In this document: positions 7,546-15,536 of the stretch, piece after piece | How positions within the stretch are numbered: the first letter of the stretch is position 1 | Layout: every line of letters starts with the position of its first letter | Assembly (NCBI GenBank): GCA_963822765.1 | Contig: CAWGJL010000050.1 | Coordinates: 186,001-250,000, forward strand | From: Palsa-504 sp963822765 | GTDB taxonomy: Bacteria; Actinomycetota; Actinomycetes; Streptosporangiales; Streptosporangiaceae | Direction: 5' to 3' | Length of the DNA stretch: 64,000 nucleotides | Translations under genes and position numbers: made by a program | The notes under the pieces: generated by a model | Databases searched by the model: none | Told to the model about the DNA's origin: nothing | What the model saw: the letters and a program-made list of their open reading frames with translations, nothing else

Positions 7546-8847
7546 ATGAACGCCATCGTGCTCGCCGCCACGCCGCCGTCGTCGACGACGCACCCGCAGC
7601 ATGCCTTCGGCGGCGGGGTGCTCATCCTCGCGATCCTGGTGATCGCCGCCCTAGGCTACGGCGCGACCCGCCTCACCCGCGGGCGGCGCTCCCGAGGCCA
7701 CCAGCCCGAACCGCCCTGGCCCTCCGGCCGTCCAGCGCCGCCCCCCGAAGCAGCCAGGACCGCCCCGTCCCGGCCACCCGAAGCAGCCGGGACCGCCCCG
7801 CCGCGGCCACTCGATCAGCGCCCGCCCCGCGCCACAGAACCGGAAACCGAACCGGAAACCGAACCGAAAACCGAACCGGAAACCGAACTGAAAACCGAGC
7901 CGAAGGACGGATGGGCGGTCCAGACCCACGGCCTGACCAAGCGATTCGGCAGCAACGTCGCCGTCGACGACGTCGAGCTGCGCGTCCCGCGCGGATCCGC
8001 CTTCGGCTACCTGGGCCCGAACGGCGCGGGCAAGACCACCTTGATCCGCACCCTGCTGGGCCTGACCCGGGCCGACGCCGGCACGATGTCGCTGCTCGGC
8101 ATCCCGGTCCCGGCCGACCGGGGCCAGGCGCTGGCCCGGGTCGGGGCGATCGTTGACGAGCCCCGCTTCCACCACCACCTGACCGGGCGGGAGAACCTGC
8201 GCCTGCTGGCCGCGGCGCGCGGCGGCGACGCGGCAGGCCGGATCGTGCCCTCACTGGCCCGGGTCGGCCTGGCCGAACGCGCCGAGGACAAGGTCGCCAC
8301 GTACTCGATGGGCATGCGCCAGCGCCTGGGCGTGGCCGCGTGCCTGCTCGCCGACCCCAAACTCCTCATCCTGGACGAGCCGATGAACGGGCTCGACCCG
8401 GCGGGCATGCACGAGATGCGGGCCATGATCGCCAGCCTGGCCGAGGAGGGCCGGACCGTCGTGCTGTCCTCGCACCTGCTTGACGAGGTGGAGCGCACCT
8501 GTGACTCGGTGGCCATCGTCGACCATGGCCGGGTGATCCGCCAGGGTCCCATCGACGAGCTGATCCGCGGCGCGGGCGCCCGGGTCGTCCAGATCGACTG
8601 CGCCGAACCCGCCCGCGCCCAGCAGCTCATCGACCAGGCCGGCCTCGCCGCGGGAGCCGCGGGCACGGCCCTGGCCCACACCGGGCTGACCGTCACCCTG
8701 CCCGCGGGGGCGTCCCGCGAGGCCGTTGCCGACCTCAACCGCCGGCTGGTCCGCGCGGATATCGACGTGTACAGCCTCCGCGAGGTCCAGACGTCGCTGG
8801 AGGACTGGTTCTTGTCCGTGACGAGCCGACTGGGAGAAGCATCGTGA
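7546..8847 (+). CDS. ABC exporter ATPase with N-terminal membrane segment
   Basis: 433 residues. Residues 1-20 are polar, 22-43 form a hydrophobic helix, and 45-120 are a Pro/Arg-rich linker ending in TEP/ETEP/KTEP repeats. A normal ABC-2 type ATPase follows: Walker A GPNGAGKTT, signature YSMGMRQRLG in place of LSGGQ, Walker B LLILDEPMNGLD and switch His in LSSHLLDE. The signature variant is common in BcrA-like ATPases. A membrane-tethered N-terminus is not usual in this family, whose members are about 300 residues; it may be a fusion with a small membrane protein. The gene overlaps the permease gene by 4 bp and is probably controlled by the upstream two-component system. Confidence 0.88.
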   Translation: MNAIVLAATPPSSTTHPQHAFGGGVLILAILVIAALGYGATRLTRGRRSRGHQPEPPWPSGRPAPPPEAARTAPSRPPEAAGTAPPRPLDQRPPRATEPETEPETEPKTEPETELKTEPKDGWAVQTHGLTKRFGSNVAVDDVELRVPRGSAFGYLGPNGAGKTTLIRTLLGLTRADAGTMSLLGIPVPADRGQALARVGAIVDEPRFHHHLTGRENLRLLAAARGGDAAGRIVPSLARVGLAERAEDKVATYSMGMRQRLGVAACLLADPKLLILDEPMNGLDPAGMHEMRAMIASLAEEGRTVVLSSHLLDEVERTCDSVAIVDHGRVIRQGPIDELIRGAGARVVQIDCAEPARAQQLIDQAGLAAGAAGTALAHTGLTVTLPAGASREAVADLNRRLVRADIDVYSLREVQTSLEDWFLSVTSRLGEAS

Positions 8848-9953
8848 CCACCACCGAGCGCAGAATCCAAGCGCCGGACGTCAAAAACCGGCGCAGGACC
8901 GGCGCCTGGGATCTCATCACCACCAAGAACCTGGAGATCCGCAAGCGCCGCGGCCTCATGATCACCATGGTGGTGCTGATCATCGTGCCGACGGTCCTGT
9001 TCTACGGCCTGCGGCTGATATTCCACGCGGTCGACCCGCACGGCTACGGGCTGGCCGGCAGCCCGCAGTTTTTCTCCCAGGCCACCAACCTGATCGACGA
9101 GTTCGGGTTCATCGCCGCGGCGGCGCTGGGGGCGGCCGCCGGGACGACTGACCTGTCGGACGGCATGTTCCGCCACCTGGTCATCACCGGCCGGTCCCGG
9201 CTGGCTCTCTACCTGGCGCGCATCCCGGCCGGCCTGGCCATCACGGTCCCGCTGGTGGCCCTGGCCTTCCTGATGAACTGCCTGGTCACGAGCTACGAAA
9301 GCCCGCCGGACCCGACGACGGTGGGCTTCTACAGCGTGACCGCCCCGGACCATCTCGACCAGGCCCAGCTGCAGACCTGGATGCTGGCGAACACGCAGCA
9401 GGAGGCCAGCGGTGGCTTCCTCCCCGGACTGCCCTCCGGCCCCGGGATCACCCCGACCGCGGCCCAGATCCGCTCGGCGGTCGACAAGAACATCGCGTCC
9501 TACTACCAGGATTACACCGCCGCCCAGATCAGCCAGTCGACCCCCGCGGACAACGAGATGTTCAAGATCGGGCTGTGGCTCGAGCTCGACGTCGGGATCG
9601 CGTTCCTGGTCGGCCTCGGCTTCGGCTCGCTCACCGGGCAGCGGACGACCACCACCATCGTGATGATCGCGTTCGAGATCCTCGTCACCCCGCTGCTGGC
9701 CCATACGCAGCTCCCCGGCTTCATCGACGGCCAGCGGCTCATCATCGGCGTCGCCATGGACCAGCTCCGCCCGGCCGCGCTGGCCGCCGCGTCCGGCCCA
9801 GGCGGGGGCGGGGGCGGCGGGATCTTGTTCGGCGGACGCGGCGCCATCGGCTTCCCGCCGATGCCGACCTGGGCCATGATCGCGGTGATCGTCGGCTGGA
9901 TCGTCGGCTGGTCCGGCATCGGCGCCTGGCGGATGATCACCCGCGACGCCTGA
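8844..9953 (+). CDS. ABC-2 type transporter permease
   Basis: 369 residues, GTG start overlapping the ATPase stop. About six hydrophobic segments are present (about residues 32-55, 85-110, 125-150, 245-265, 270-295 and 340-362). A large extracytoplasmic loop around 150-235 is rich in Gln, Pro and Ser. There is a Gly run near residue 315. Domain order and operon position identify it as the membrane partner of the ATPase. The substrate is unknown; Bcr-like systems often export peptides or antibiotics. Confidence 0.85.
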   Translation: MTTTERRIQAPDVKNRRRTGAWDLITTKNLEIRKRRGLMITMVVLIIVPTVLFYGLRLIFHAVDPHGYGLAGSPQFFSQATNLIDEFGFIAAAALGAAAGTTDLSDGMFRHLVITGRSRLALYLARIPAGLAITVPLVALAFLMNCLVTSYESPPDPTTVGFYSVTAPDHLDQAQLQTWMLANTQQEASGGFLPGLPSGPGITPTAAQIRSAVDKNIASYYQDYTAAQISQSTPADNEMFKIGLWLELDVGIAFLVGLGFGSLTGQRTTTTIVMIAFEILVTPLLAHTQLPGFIDGQRLIIGVAMDQLRPAALAAASGPGGGGGGGILFGGRGAIGFPPMPTWAMIAVIVGWIVGWSGIGAWRMITRDA

Positions 9954-9994
9954 CCCGGCCGGGACCGGCCGGGTCAGGCTAGATCACAAACCCG

Positions 9995-10435
9995 TCACGG
10001 CTTGAGGTCCATCAGCGCCGCGCCGGTCGCCACGTCCAGGGGCACCGACACGTGATCGTGCGCGATGAGCCAGGTGCCGTCGGTCTTCCGGAGACAGGCC
10101 GTCCACCGGACCCAGTAATCGACGCGGTTCCCGTTCTGCAGCGTGCCGGTGACCCGGTTCAGGCTGTGCGCGAAGGCCACGTCATCGCCCGCGGTGATCG
10201 ACAGGTCCCGGCTCTCGTAGCCGACCGGACGCCGGAACACCGTGAAGAAGCCGGTCCAGTTGCGCCATTTCGCCTCCGCGCCCACGTGCTGCAGCGGCGG
10301 TTCGATGTCGAAGGACACCATGTCCGGGGCGTAGGCCAGCTTCACGCCGTCCAGGTCCATGGCGCTGACCGCCGCAAACAGCGATGAAATCCGCTCCCGG
10401 ATGGCGGCCTCGTCAGCCGCGTGGTCGGTAGCCAT
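9995..10435 (-). CDS. SnoaL/NTF2-like protein
   Basis: 146 residues. ADEAAIRERISSLFAAVSAMDLDGVKLAYAPDMVSFDIEPP, then WTGFF, VAFAHSLNRVTG and YWVRWTACLRKTDGTWLIAHDHVSVP, give the NTF2-like cone fold of the YybH/SnoaL-like family. Such proteins bind small hydrophobic ligands or act as isomerases or hydrolases; no catalytic set is clear here. It lies just downstream of, and co-directional with, the broken epimerase (4 bp apart), so the two were probably one operon. Confidence 0.85.
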   Translation of the reverse strand: MATDHAADEAAIRERISSLFAAVSAMDLDGVKLAYAPDMVSFDIEPPLQHVGAEAKWRNWTGFFTVFRRPVGYESRDLSITAGDDVAFAHSLNRVTGTLQNGNRVDYWVRWTACLRKTDGTWLIAHDHVSVPLDVATGAALMDLKP

Positions 10436-10438
10436 GAT

Positions 10439-11417
10439 TCACCCCACCCACGCCCGGAAGCCCTGCCGCCAGCTCGGGTACCGCGGCTCCCAGCCGAGCT
10501 CCTTGCGGGCCTTCTCGTTCGAGGACCCGCGCGAGGTCGTCATCTGCGCCACGACGAACTCCCCGGCCAGCAGCCGCCCGACCCACCCCGGCAGCCGCAT
10601 CGGCGGCTTGGCCCCCGCGACCTGGGCCAGGTACGGCAGCCACTCCGCGACCGGCGCCGGGTCGTCGTCCACCACGTTGTAGACGCCGGGCGCGCCGTGG
10701 CCGACCGCCGCGAGCGTCGCCGCCGCCGCGTCGCTGACCTCGATGAACGACCAGACCCCGGTCCCGCCGCCGATCACCGGCAGCCGCCGCTTGCGGACCA
10801 GCTCCAACACCGCCGCGGAGGCGCCAGGACCGTAGAAGGTGCCGTAGCGCAGCACGATGCCCTCCGGCACCGCGCCCGGCACGGTCGTGTCCACGTACGT
10901 GATCGCGGCCGGCATCGCCGCCACCCCCGCGGATCGGTTGCCAGCCGACCGGATCCGCCTCGGTCTTCAGCGCACCGCCGGACGCACCGCCGGACGCACC
11001 GCCGGACGCCCCGCCGGACGCCCCGCCGGACGGCTGGTCCGGCCCCGCGCCCGCGTAGCTCTGCGCGATGACCCGGCGGGTGCCGGCCCGCCGCGCGGCC
11101 GCCAGCAGGTTGTCGGTGCCCCGGGTCCGCAGCTCGTTGGTGCCCGCGAACACCTGGTCGGGGTGGCGCAGGTTCCGCATGTCGGCCAGCGCCGTCATCT
11201 GGTGCACGATTACCTCCGGGGCCGCGGCGCGCACCGCCGCGATCACCGCCTCCCGGTCCAGCCCGTCCAGGATGACCGGTTCCGCGCCCGCCTCGCGCAG
11301 CTGCGCGACCTTGCCGGGCGCCCTCGTGGTGGCCGTGACCTGGTGCCCCGCCGCGACCAGCCCCGGGACCAGATGCCGTCCCAGCGCCCCGGTCGCCCCC
11401 GTGACGAAGATTCGCAT
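10439..11417 (-). pseudogene. NAD-dependent epimerase/dehydratase, frameshifted
   Basis: The N-terminal Rossmann part starts at ATG 11417 with MRIFVTGATGALGRHLV, followed by VIVHQMTALADMRN and RVIAQSYAGAG. The C-terminal part (ITYVDTTVPGAVPEGIVLRYGTFYGPG, VYNVVDDDPAPVAEWLPYLA) is in another frame. The shift lies near 10925-10940, where ADPVGNRSAGVAAM would be the continuous reading. Just before it, a 12-bp tandem repeat (about 10976-11037) encodes SGGA repeats, which are not normal for this family. It is a nucleotide-sugar-type epimerase relative of about 325 residues if repaired. The break is either real or an indel error in the repeat-rich segment. Confidence 0.8.
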
Positions 11418-11499
11418 GATCTTTCCTCCTCTGATGCTTTCCCTCAAAGACCAGGCAGCACCCGAGGCTGTGACACGCTGGTGCCAGAGGGAGGCACGG

Positions 11500-12441
11500 A
11501 TGACAAGCGGAACAGACCCGGGCGCCGCGGCGCCGCAGCCGCCGTGGCCGGGCGGCGCGGCCTGGGTCGACGGGCGGTACTGCCCGATCGAGGAGGCCAC
11601 GATCTCGGTGCTGGACCTGGGCGTCACCCGCTCGGACTGCACCTATGACGTGGTGCACGTCTGGGGCGGGCGGTTCTACCGGCTGGACGCCCACCTCGAC
11701 CGGTTCACCGCGAGCATGGCCCGGCTGCGCCTGGACCCCGGGGCCAGCCGCGCCGAGATCGAGGCCATCCTGCACGGCTGCGTCCGCCACGCCGGGCTGC
11801 GCGAGGCGTACGTGTCGATGACCTGCACCCGCGGCCGGATGGCGCCCGGCAGCCGTGACCTGCGCACCGCGCGGAACCGGTTCTACTGCTACGCCCTGCC
11901 GTTCATCTGGGTCAGCAGCCCGGACCGGCAGCAGACCGGCGCGAGCATGCGGGTCAGCGACGTCGTCCGCATCCCGTCGCAGAGCGTGGACCCGTCGGTC
12001 AAGAACTACCACTGGCTGGACCTGGACCTGGCCCTGCTTGAGGCCTACGACCACGACGCCGACCTGGTCGTGCTCCGCGACCTGTCCGGCGCGGTCACCG
12101 AGGGACCCGGCTATAACGTCTTCGCCCACGTCGACGGGCGCTGGCTGACGCCGGCCAGCGGCACCCTGCAGGGCATCACCCGGCGCTCGATGATCGAACT
12201 GGCCCGCGAGGCCGGCCACCAGGTGCAGGAGGGCCGGCTGACCGCCGAGGACCTGTACCGGGCGGCCGAGGTGCTGGTCACCTCCACCGCGGGCGGGATC
12301 ATGCCGGTGACCGTCCTGGACGGCCGGCCGGTCGGCCCCGGCGCCCCCGGCCCGCTGACCCGCGAGCTCCGCGACCGCTACTGGGCCAGCCACGAGGACC
12401 CCCGGTACTCCACCGCCGTCCGCTACGACGAGCCGGCCTGA
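11500..12441 (+). CDS. class IV PLP-dependent aminotransferase (BCAT/D-amino acid type)
   Basis: 313 residues, started at ATG 11500 with GGAGG eight bases upstream. WVDGRYCPIEEATISVLDLGVTRSD, FYRLDAHLDRFTASM, SVDPSVKNYHWLDLDLALLEAYDHDAD and AEVLVTSTAGGIMPV follow the fold type IV transaminase pattern. The Lys in VKNYHW is the probable PLP Lys. Family members act on branched-chain or D-amino acids or on aminodeoxychorismate; the substrate cannot be fixed here. It is divergent from the broken epimerase. Confidence 0.87.
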   Translation: MTSGTDPGAAAPQPPWPGGAAWVDGRYCPIEEATISVLDLGVTRSDCTYDVVHVWGGRFYRLDAHLDRFTASMARLRLDPGASRAEIEAILHGCVRHAGLREAYVSMTCTRGRMAPGSRDLRTARNRFYCYALPFIWVSSPDRQQTGASMRVSDVVRIPSQSVDPSVKNYHWLDLDLALLEAYDHDADLVVLRDLSGAVTEGPGYNVFAHVDGRWLTPASGTLQGITRRSMIELAREAGHQVQEGRLTAEDLYRAAEVLVTSTAGGIMPVTVLDGRPVGPGAPGPLTRELRDRYWASHEDPRYSTAVRYDEPA

Positions 12442-12498
12442 AGACCGGGCGACGCACGCACCGGCTCAGGCCGTAGCGCCACGCCCCGTTCGGACCAT

Positions 12499-12536
12499 AT
12501 GAAATTCTTTTTGGCCGAACGGTCCATGGTTCCCGC
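12499..12536. repeat. dispersed repeat, copy 1 (GCCGAACGGTCCATGG type)
   Basis: The stretch TTTTGGCCGAACGGTCCATG and the following GTTCCCGCC match a segment at 52152-52189 with a few substitutions. AT-rich bases precede both copies. Here it lies between two convergent genes; there it covers the 3' end of a SnoaL-like gene. Its nature is unknown. Confidence 0.6.
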
Positions 12537-12584
12537 CCCCGTCACCCCCCGAGCTAGCCGGACGCACGTCCCGGCGCCGCGGGC

Positions 12585-13085
12585 TTAGCCTGCGGTGAGC
12601 CGTTCGGCGGCGGCCTGGGCGGCGTCGGCCGTGCGGTGCAGGAAGTCGGCCAGGACCTCGAGCTCCTGGTCGTCGTAGTCGGCGCAGATCTCGTCCAGCG
12701 CGGTGTTCATGCCCGAGTCGACGAGGTAGAGGCGGAGGATCTCCGCGCCGCGGCCCCGGGCCGCCTGGACGACGACGCCGCGGCGGTCGGCGGGGTCACG
12801 GCCGCGATCGATCCAGCCGCCGCGTTCGAGCCGGTCCAGGATGCCGGTCAGGGTGGCGGGGTGCAGCCCGGCGCGACGGGCCAGGGCGCTCGGGCTGAGC
12901 GGGCCGTACCGGGCGATGAGGTCAAGGCACTCCAGGTCGGCGGGCTTGAGGTCGAGGCGGGTGCCGACGCTGTGGTTGAGCAGCGACAGCTGGGCCCCCA
13001 CCTCCCGCAGCGACTCCTTGACCGCGCGGCTCAGCCGTCCGCGATGCGGCCCCGCGCTCGTATCTCCCGGTAGTATCGATTCCAT
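12585..13085 (-). CDS. MarR family transcriptional regulator
   Basis: 166 residues. The winged helix is ADLECLDLIARYGPLSPSAL with AGLHPATLTGILDRLERGGW and the wing DPADRRGVVV. The C-terminal dimerisation helix (DYDDQELEVLADFLHRTADA) is complete. It is divergent from the NAD(P)-binding gene, and an imperfect AT-rich dyad overlaps its own start codon, so it probably represses both genes. The ligand is unknown. Confidence 0.9.
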   Translation of the reverse strand: MESILPGDTSAGPHRGRLSRAVKESLREVGAQLSLLNHSVGTRLDLKPADLECLDLIARYGPLSPSALARRAGLHPATLTGILDRLERGGWIDRGRDPADRRGVVVQAARGRGAEILRLYLVDSGMNTALDEICADYDDQELEVLADFLHRTADAAQAAAERLTAG

Positions 13086-13093
13086 ATGATATG
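13083..13093. promoter_or_regulatory. candidate MarR operator
   Basis: CATATGATATG, a perfect dyad around a central base, overlaps the MarR start codon and is the most AT-rich point of the divergent intergenic region. A second AT-rich stretch, TATTATATG, follows 13 bp away. The assignment rests on position. Confidence 0.5.
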
Positions 13094-13160
13094 ATCTCCG
13101 TATTATATGTCTTACGAAACAAACGTACCGGAAGACAACGGACCCGGAGAGGCGAACACC

Positions 13161-13796
13161 ATGAAACTCACCATCCTCGGCGCGTCAGGCGCCACCGGAA
13201 CCCTGCTCACCAGCCAGGCGCTCGCGGCCGGCCACGAGGTCACCGCGGTCGTCCGCGATCCCGCCCGCCTGGCCGGGCCGGCTCATCCCCGGCTGCGGAC
13301 CGTGACCGCCGACGTCATGGACCCCGCATCCATCGCCCCGGCCGTCGAGGGCGCCAACGCCGTCATCTCCGCGGTGGGCCCGCGCGGCACCGGCCCCACC
13401 ACCGTCGTCCAGGACAGCGTGCACAGCATCATCGCGGCCATGGGCAAGACCGGTGCCCGGCGGCTCCTGGAGGTCAGCGGTTCCATCGTCGCCGACGAAG
13501 GCGAAAGCCCGTACATGCGCTACCTGGTCAAGCCCGTGGCCCGGCGCACGTTCCTGCGCCACGTCTGCGCCGACATGCGCCGCGGCGAGGACGAGATCCG
13601 GGCCAGCGACCTGGACTGGACGATTGTCCGCCCGCCCGCGCTGACCGGCAAGGCCGCCACGGGTGCCTACCGCACCGCGATCGACCGCAACCTGCCGCAC
13701 GGATTCACCGTCTCCCGCGCCGACCTGGCCGCCTGCCTGCTCGCCCTGCTCGCCGACCCGGCCACCGTCCACCGCCACGTAGCCATCGCCAGCTAA
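13161..13796 (+). CDS. NAD(P)H-binding SDR-like protein (NmrA/YwnB type)
   Basis: 211 residues from ATG 13161, which has GGAGAGG upstream; an earlier ATG at 13107 would add 18 poor residues. MKLTILGASGATGTLLTSQAL is the dinucleotide-binding loop, and VTAVVRDPARL and DLDWTIVRPPALTG are family landmarks. These atypical short-chain dehydrogenase relatives bind NAD(P)H and act as oxidoreductases or redox sensors. It is probably controlled by the divergent MarR. Confidence 0.88.
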   Translation: MKLTILGASGATGTLLTSQALAAGHEVTAVVRDPARLAGPAHPRLRTVTADVMDPASIAPAVEGANAVISAVGPRGTGPTTVVQDSVHSIIAAMGKTGARRLLEVSGSIVADEGESPYMRYLVKPVARRTFLRHVCADMRRGEDEIRASDLDWTIVRPPALTGKAATGAYRTAIDRNLPHGFTVSRADLAACLLALLADPATVHRHVAIAS

Positions 13797-13871
13797 CCCG
13801 CACCAGCCTCGCGCGATAGCAGGTATCCTCGCGTAGGTGCCTGCTTGATCGGCGAACGAACGTGGCACGCG

Positions 13872-15536
13872 ATGGGCCCCGACGGCGGCCAGGGCCCGGT
13901 CACGATCTTCGGCCCTGATTTCCCGTTCCCGTTCGACGACTGGATCGCGCACCCGGCCGGCCTGGGGGCCGTCCCGCCCGAACGTCACGGCGCAGAAGTC
14001 GCCGTCGTCGGCGCCGGCATCTCCGGGCTGGTCGCCGCGTACGAGCTGATGAAGCTCGGGGTCAAGCCGGTGGTCTACGAGGCCGCGCGGATGGGCGGGC
14101 GGTTGCGTTCGCAGACCTTCGAGGGGACCGACGGCGTGGTCGCCGAACTGGGCGGGATGCGTTTCCCGGTCTCCTCGACGTGCTTCTACCACTACGTGGA
14201 CATGCTGGGCTTGGCGACCCAGCCGTTCCCCAACCCGCTGACCGAGGCGGCCGGCAGCACGGTCATCGACCTTGAGGGCGTCACGCACTACGCGCGCACG
14301 CTGGCCGACCTGCCCCCGCTGTTCACCGAGGTCGCCGACGCCTGGGCGCAGGCCCTGGAGGAGGTGCGCTGCACCGCCATCCAGGACGCGATCCGGGCGC
14401 GTGACGTCCCCGCGCTCAAGGCGTTGTGGAACGACCTGGTGCCGCGCTGGGACGACCGCACGTTCTACGACTTCGTGGCCAGCTCGAAGGCGTTCTCCGC
14501 GCTGTCGTTCCACCATCGCGAGGTCTTCGGCCACGTCGGGTTCGGCACCGGCGGCTGGGACTCGGATTACCCGAACTCCATGCTGGAGATCTTCCGCGTG
14601 GTGATGACCAACTGCGACACCGACCAGCGCCTGGTGGTCGGCGGCGCCGAGCAGGTGCCCCGCGGGATCTGGAGCCACCGCGCGCCCCGGCTCGCCCACT
14701 GGCCGGCCGGCACCTCGCTGGCCTCGCTGCACTCCGGCGCGCCCAAGGCCGGCGTGGCGAAGATCGCCCGCGACCCGGACGGCCAGCTCGCCGTCACCGA
14801 CGCCTGGGGCGACACCCGCCGGTACCCGGCGGTGCTGATCACCTGCCAGAACTGGCTGCTCACCACGCAGATCGACTGTGCCGAGTCGCTGTTCTCGCAG
14901 AAGATCTGGGCCGCCCTGGATCGCACCAGGTACATGCAGTCATCCAAGACCTTCGTGCTGGTCGACCGGCCGTTCTGGACGGACAAGGATCCGCGTACCG
15001 GCCGCGACGTGATGAGCATGACGCTGACCGACCGGCTGACCCGGGGCACCTACCTGTTCGATAACGGCCCCGGCCAGCCGGGCGTGATCTGCCTGACGTA
15101 CTCCTGGATGAGCGACGCGCTGAAGATGCTGCCCGAGCCGGTCGACCGCCGGGTCCGGCTCGCGCTCAACGCCCTGCGCAAGATCTATCCCGACGTGGAC
15201 ATCGCCAGCCACATCATCAGCGACCCGATCACCGTGTCCTGGGAGGCCGACCGGCACTTCCTGGGCGCGTTCAAGGGCGCGCTGCCCGGGCACTACCGGT
15301 CCAACCAGCGCATGTACGCCCATTTCATGCAGGACCAGATGCCGGCCGAGCACCGGGGCATCTTCATCGCCGGCGACGACGTCTCCTGGACCCCCGCGTG
15401 GGCCGAGGGCGCGGTCCAGACCTCGCTGAACGCGGTCTGGGGGATCATGCACCACCTGGGCGGCCGGACCTACCCGGACAACCCAGGCCCCGGCGACGTG
15501 TTCGCCGACATCGGCCCGGTCGACTTGCCCGACTGA
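13872..15536 (+). CDS. flavin monoamine oxidase family FAD oxidoreductase
   Basis: About 554 residues from ATG 13872; TTG 13845 is possible but has no ribosome site. The FAD dinucleotide motif is VAVVGAGISGLVAAYELMKLG, followed by YEAARMGGRLRSQTFEGTDG and AELGGMRFPVSS. The C-terminal FAD contact is GIFIAGDDVSWTPAWAEGAV. The length and layout fit the L-amino acid/tryptophan 2-monooxygenase branch of the family, which oxidises amino acids or amines with FAD. The substrate is not determinable. Its last 67 bp overlap the convergent MFS gene. Confidence 0.85.
   Translation: MGPDGGQGPVTIFGPDFPFPFDDWIAHPAGLGAVPPERHGAEVAVVGAGISGLVAAYELMKLGVKPVVYEAARMGGRLRSQTFEGTDGVVAELGGMRFPVSSTCFYHYVDMLGLATQPFPNPLTEAAGSTVIDLEGVTHYARTLADLPPLFTEVADAWAQALEEVRCTAIQDAIRARDVPALKALWNDLVPRWDDRTFYDFVASSKAFSALSFHHREVFGHVGFGTGGWDSDYPNSMLEIFRVVMTNCDTDQRLVVGGAEQVPRGIWSHRAPRLAHWPAGTSLASLHSGAPKAGVAKIARDPDGQLAVTDAWGDTRRYPAVLITCQNWLLTTQIDCAESLFSQKIWAALDRTRYMQSSKTFVLVDRPFWTDKDPRTGRDVMSMTLTDRLTRGTYLFDNGPGQPGVICLTYSWMSDALKMLPEPVDRRVRLALNALRKIYPDVDIASHIISDPITVSWEADRHFLGAFKGALPGHYRSNQRMYAHFMQDQMPAEHRGIFIAGDDVSWTPAWAEGAVQTSLNAVWGIMHHLGGRTYPDNPGPGDVFADIGPVDLPD

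Noticed and set aside
8007..9704. Minus-strand frame of 565 residues opposite the ABC genes
   Set aside because: It covers parts of two well-supported genes and lacks any recognisable domain.
10774..12393. Long minus-strand frame of 539 residues opposite the aminotransferase
   Set aside because: It is Gly/Arg/Ala-rich and overlaps two genes with clear families on the other frames; it is a shadow of high GC.
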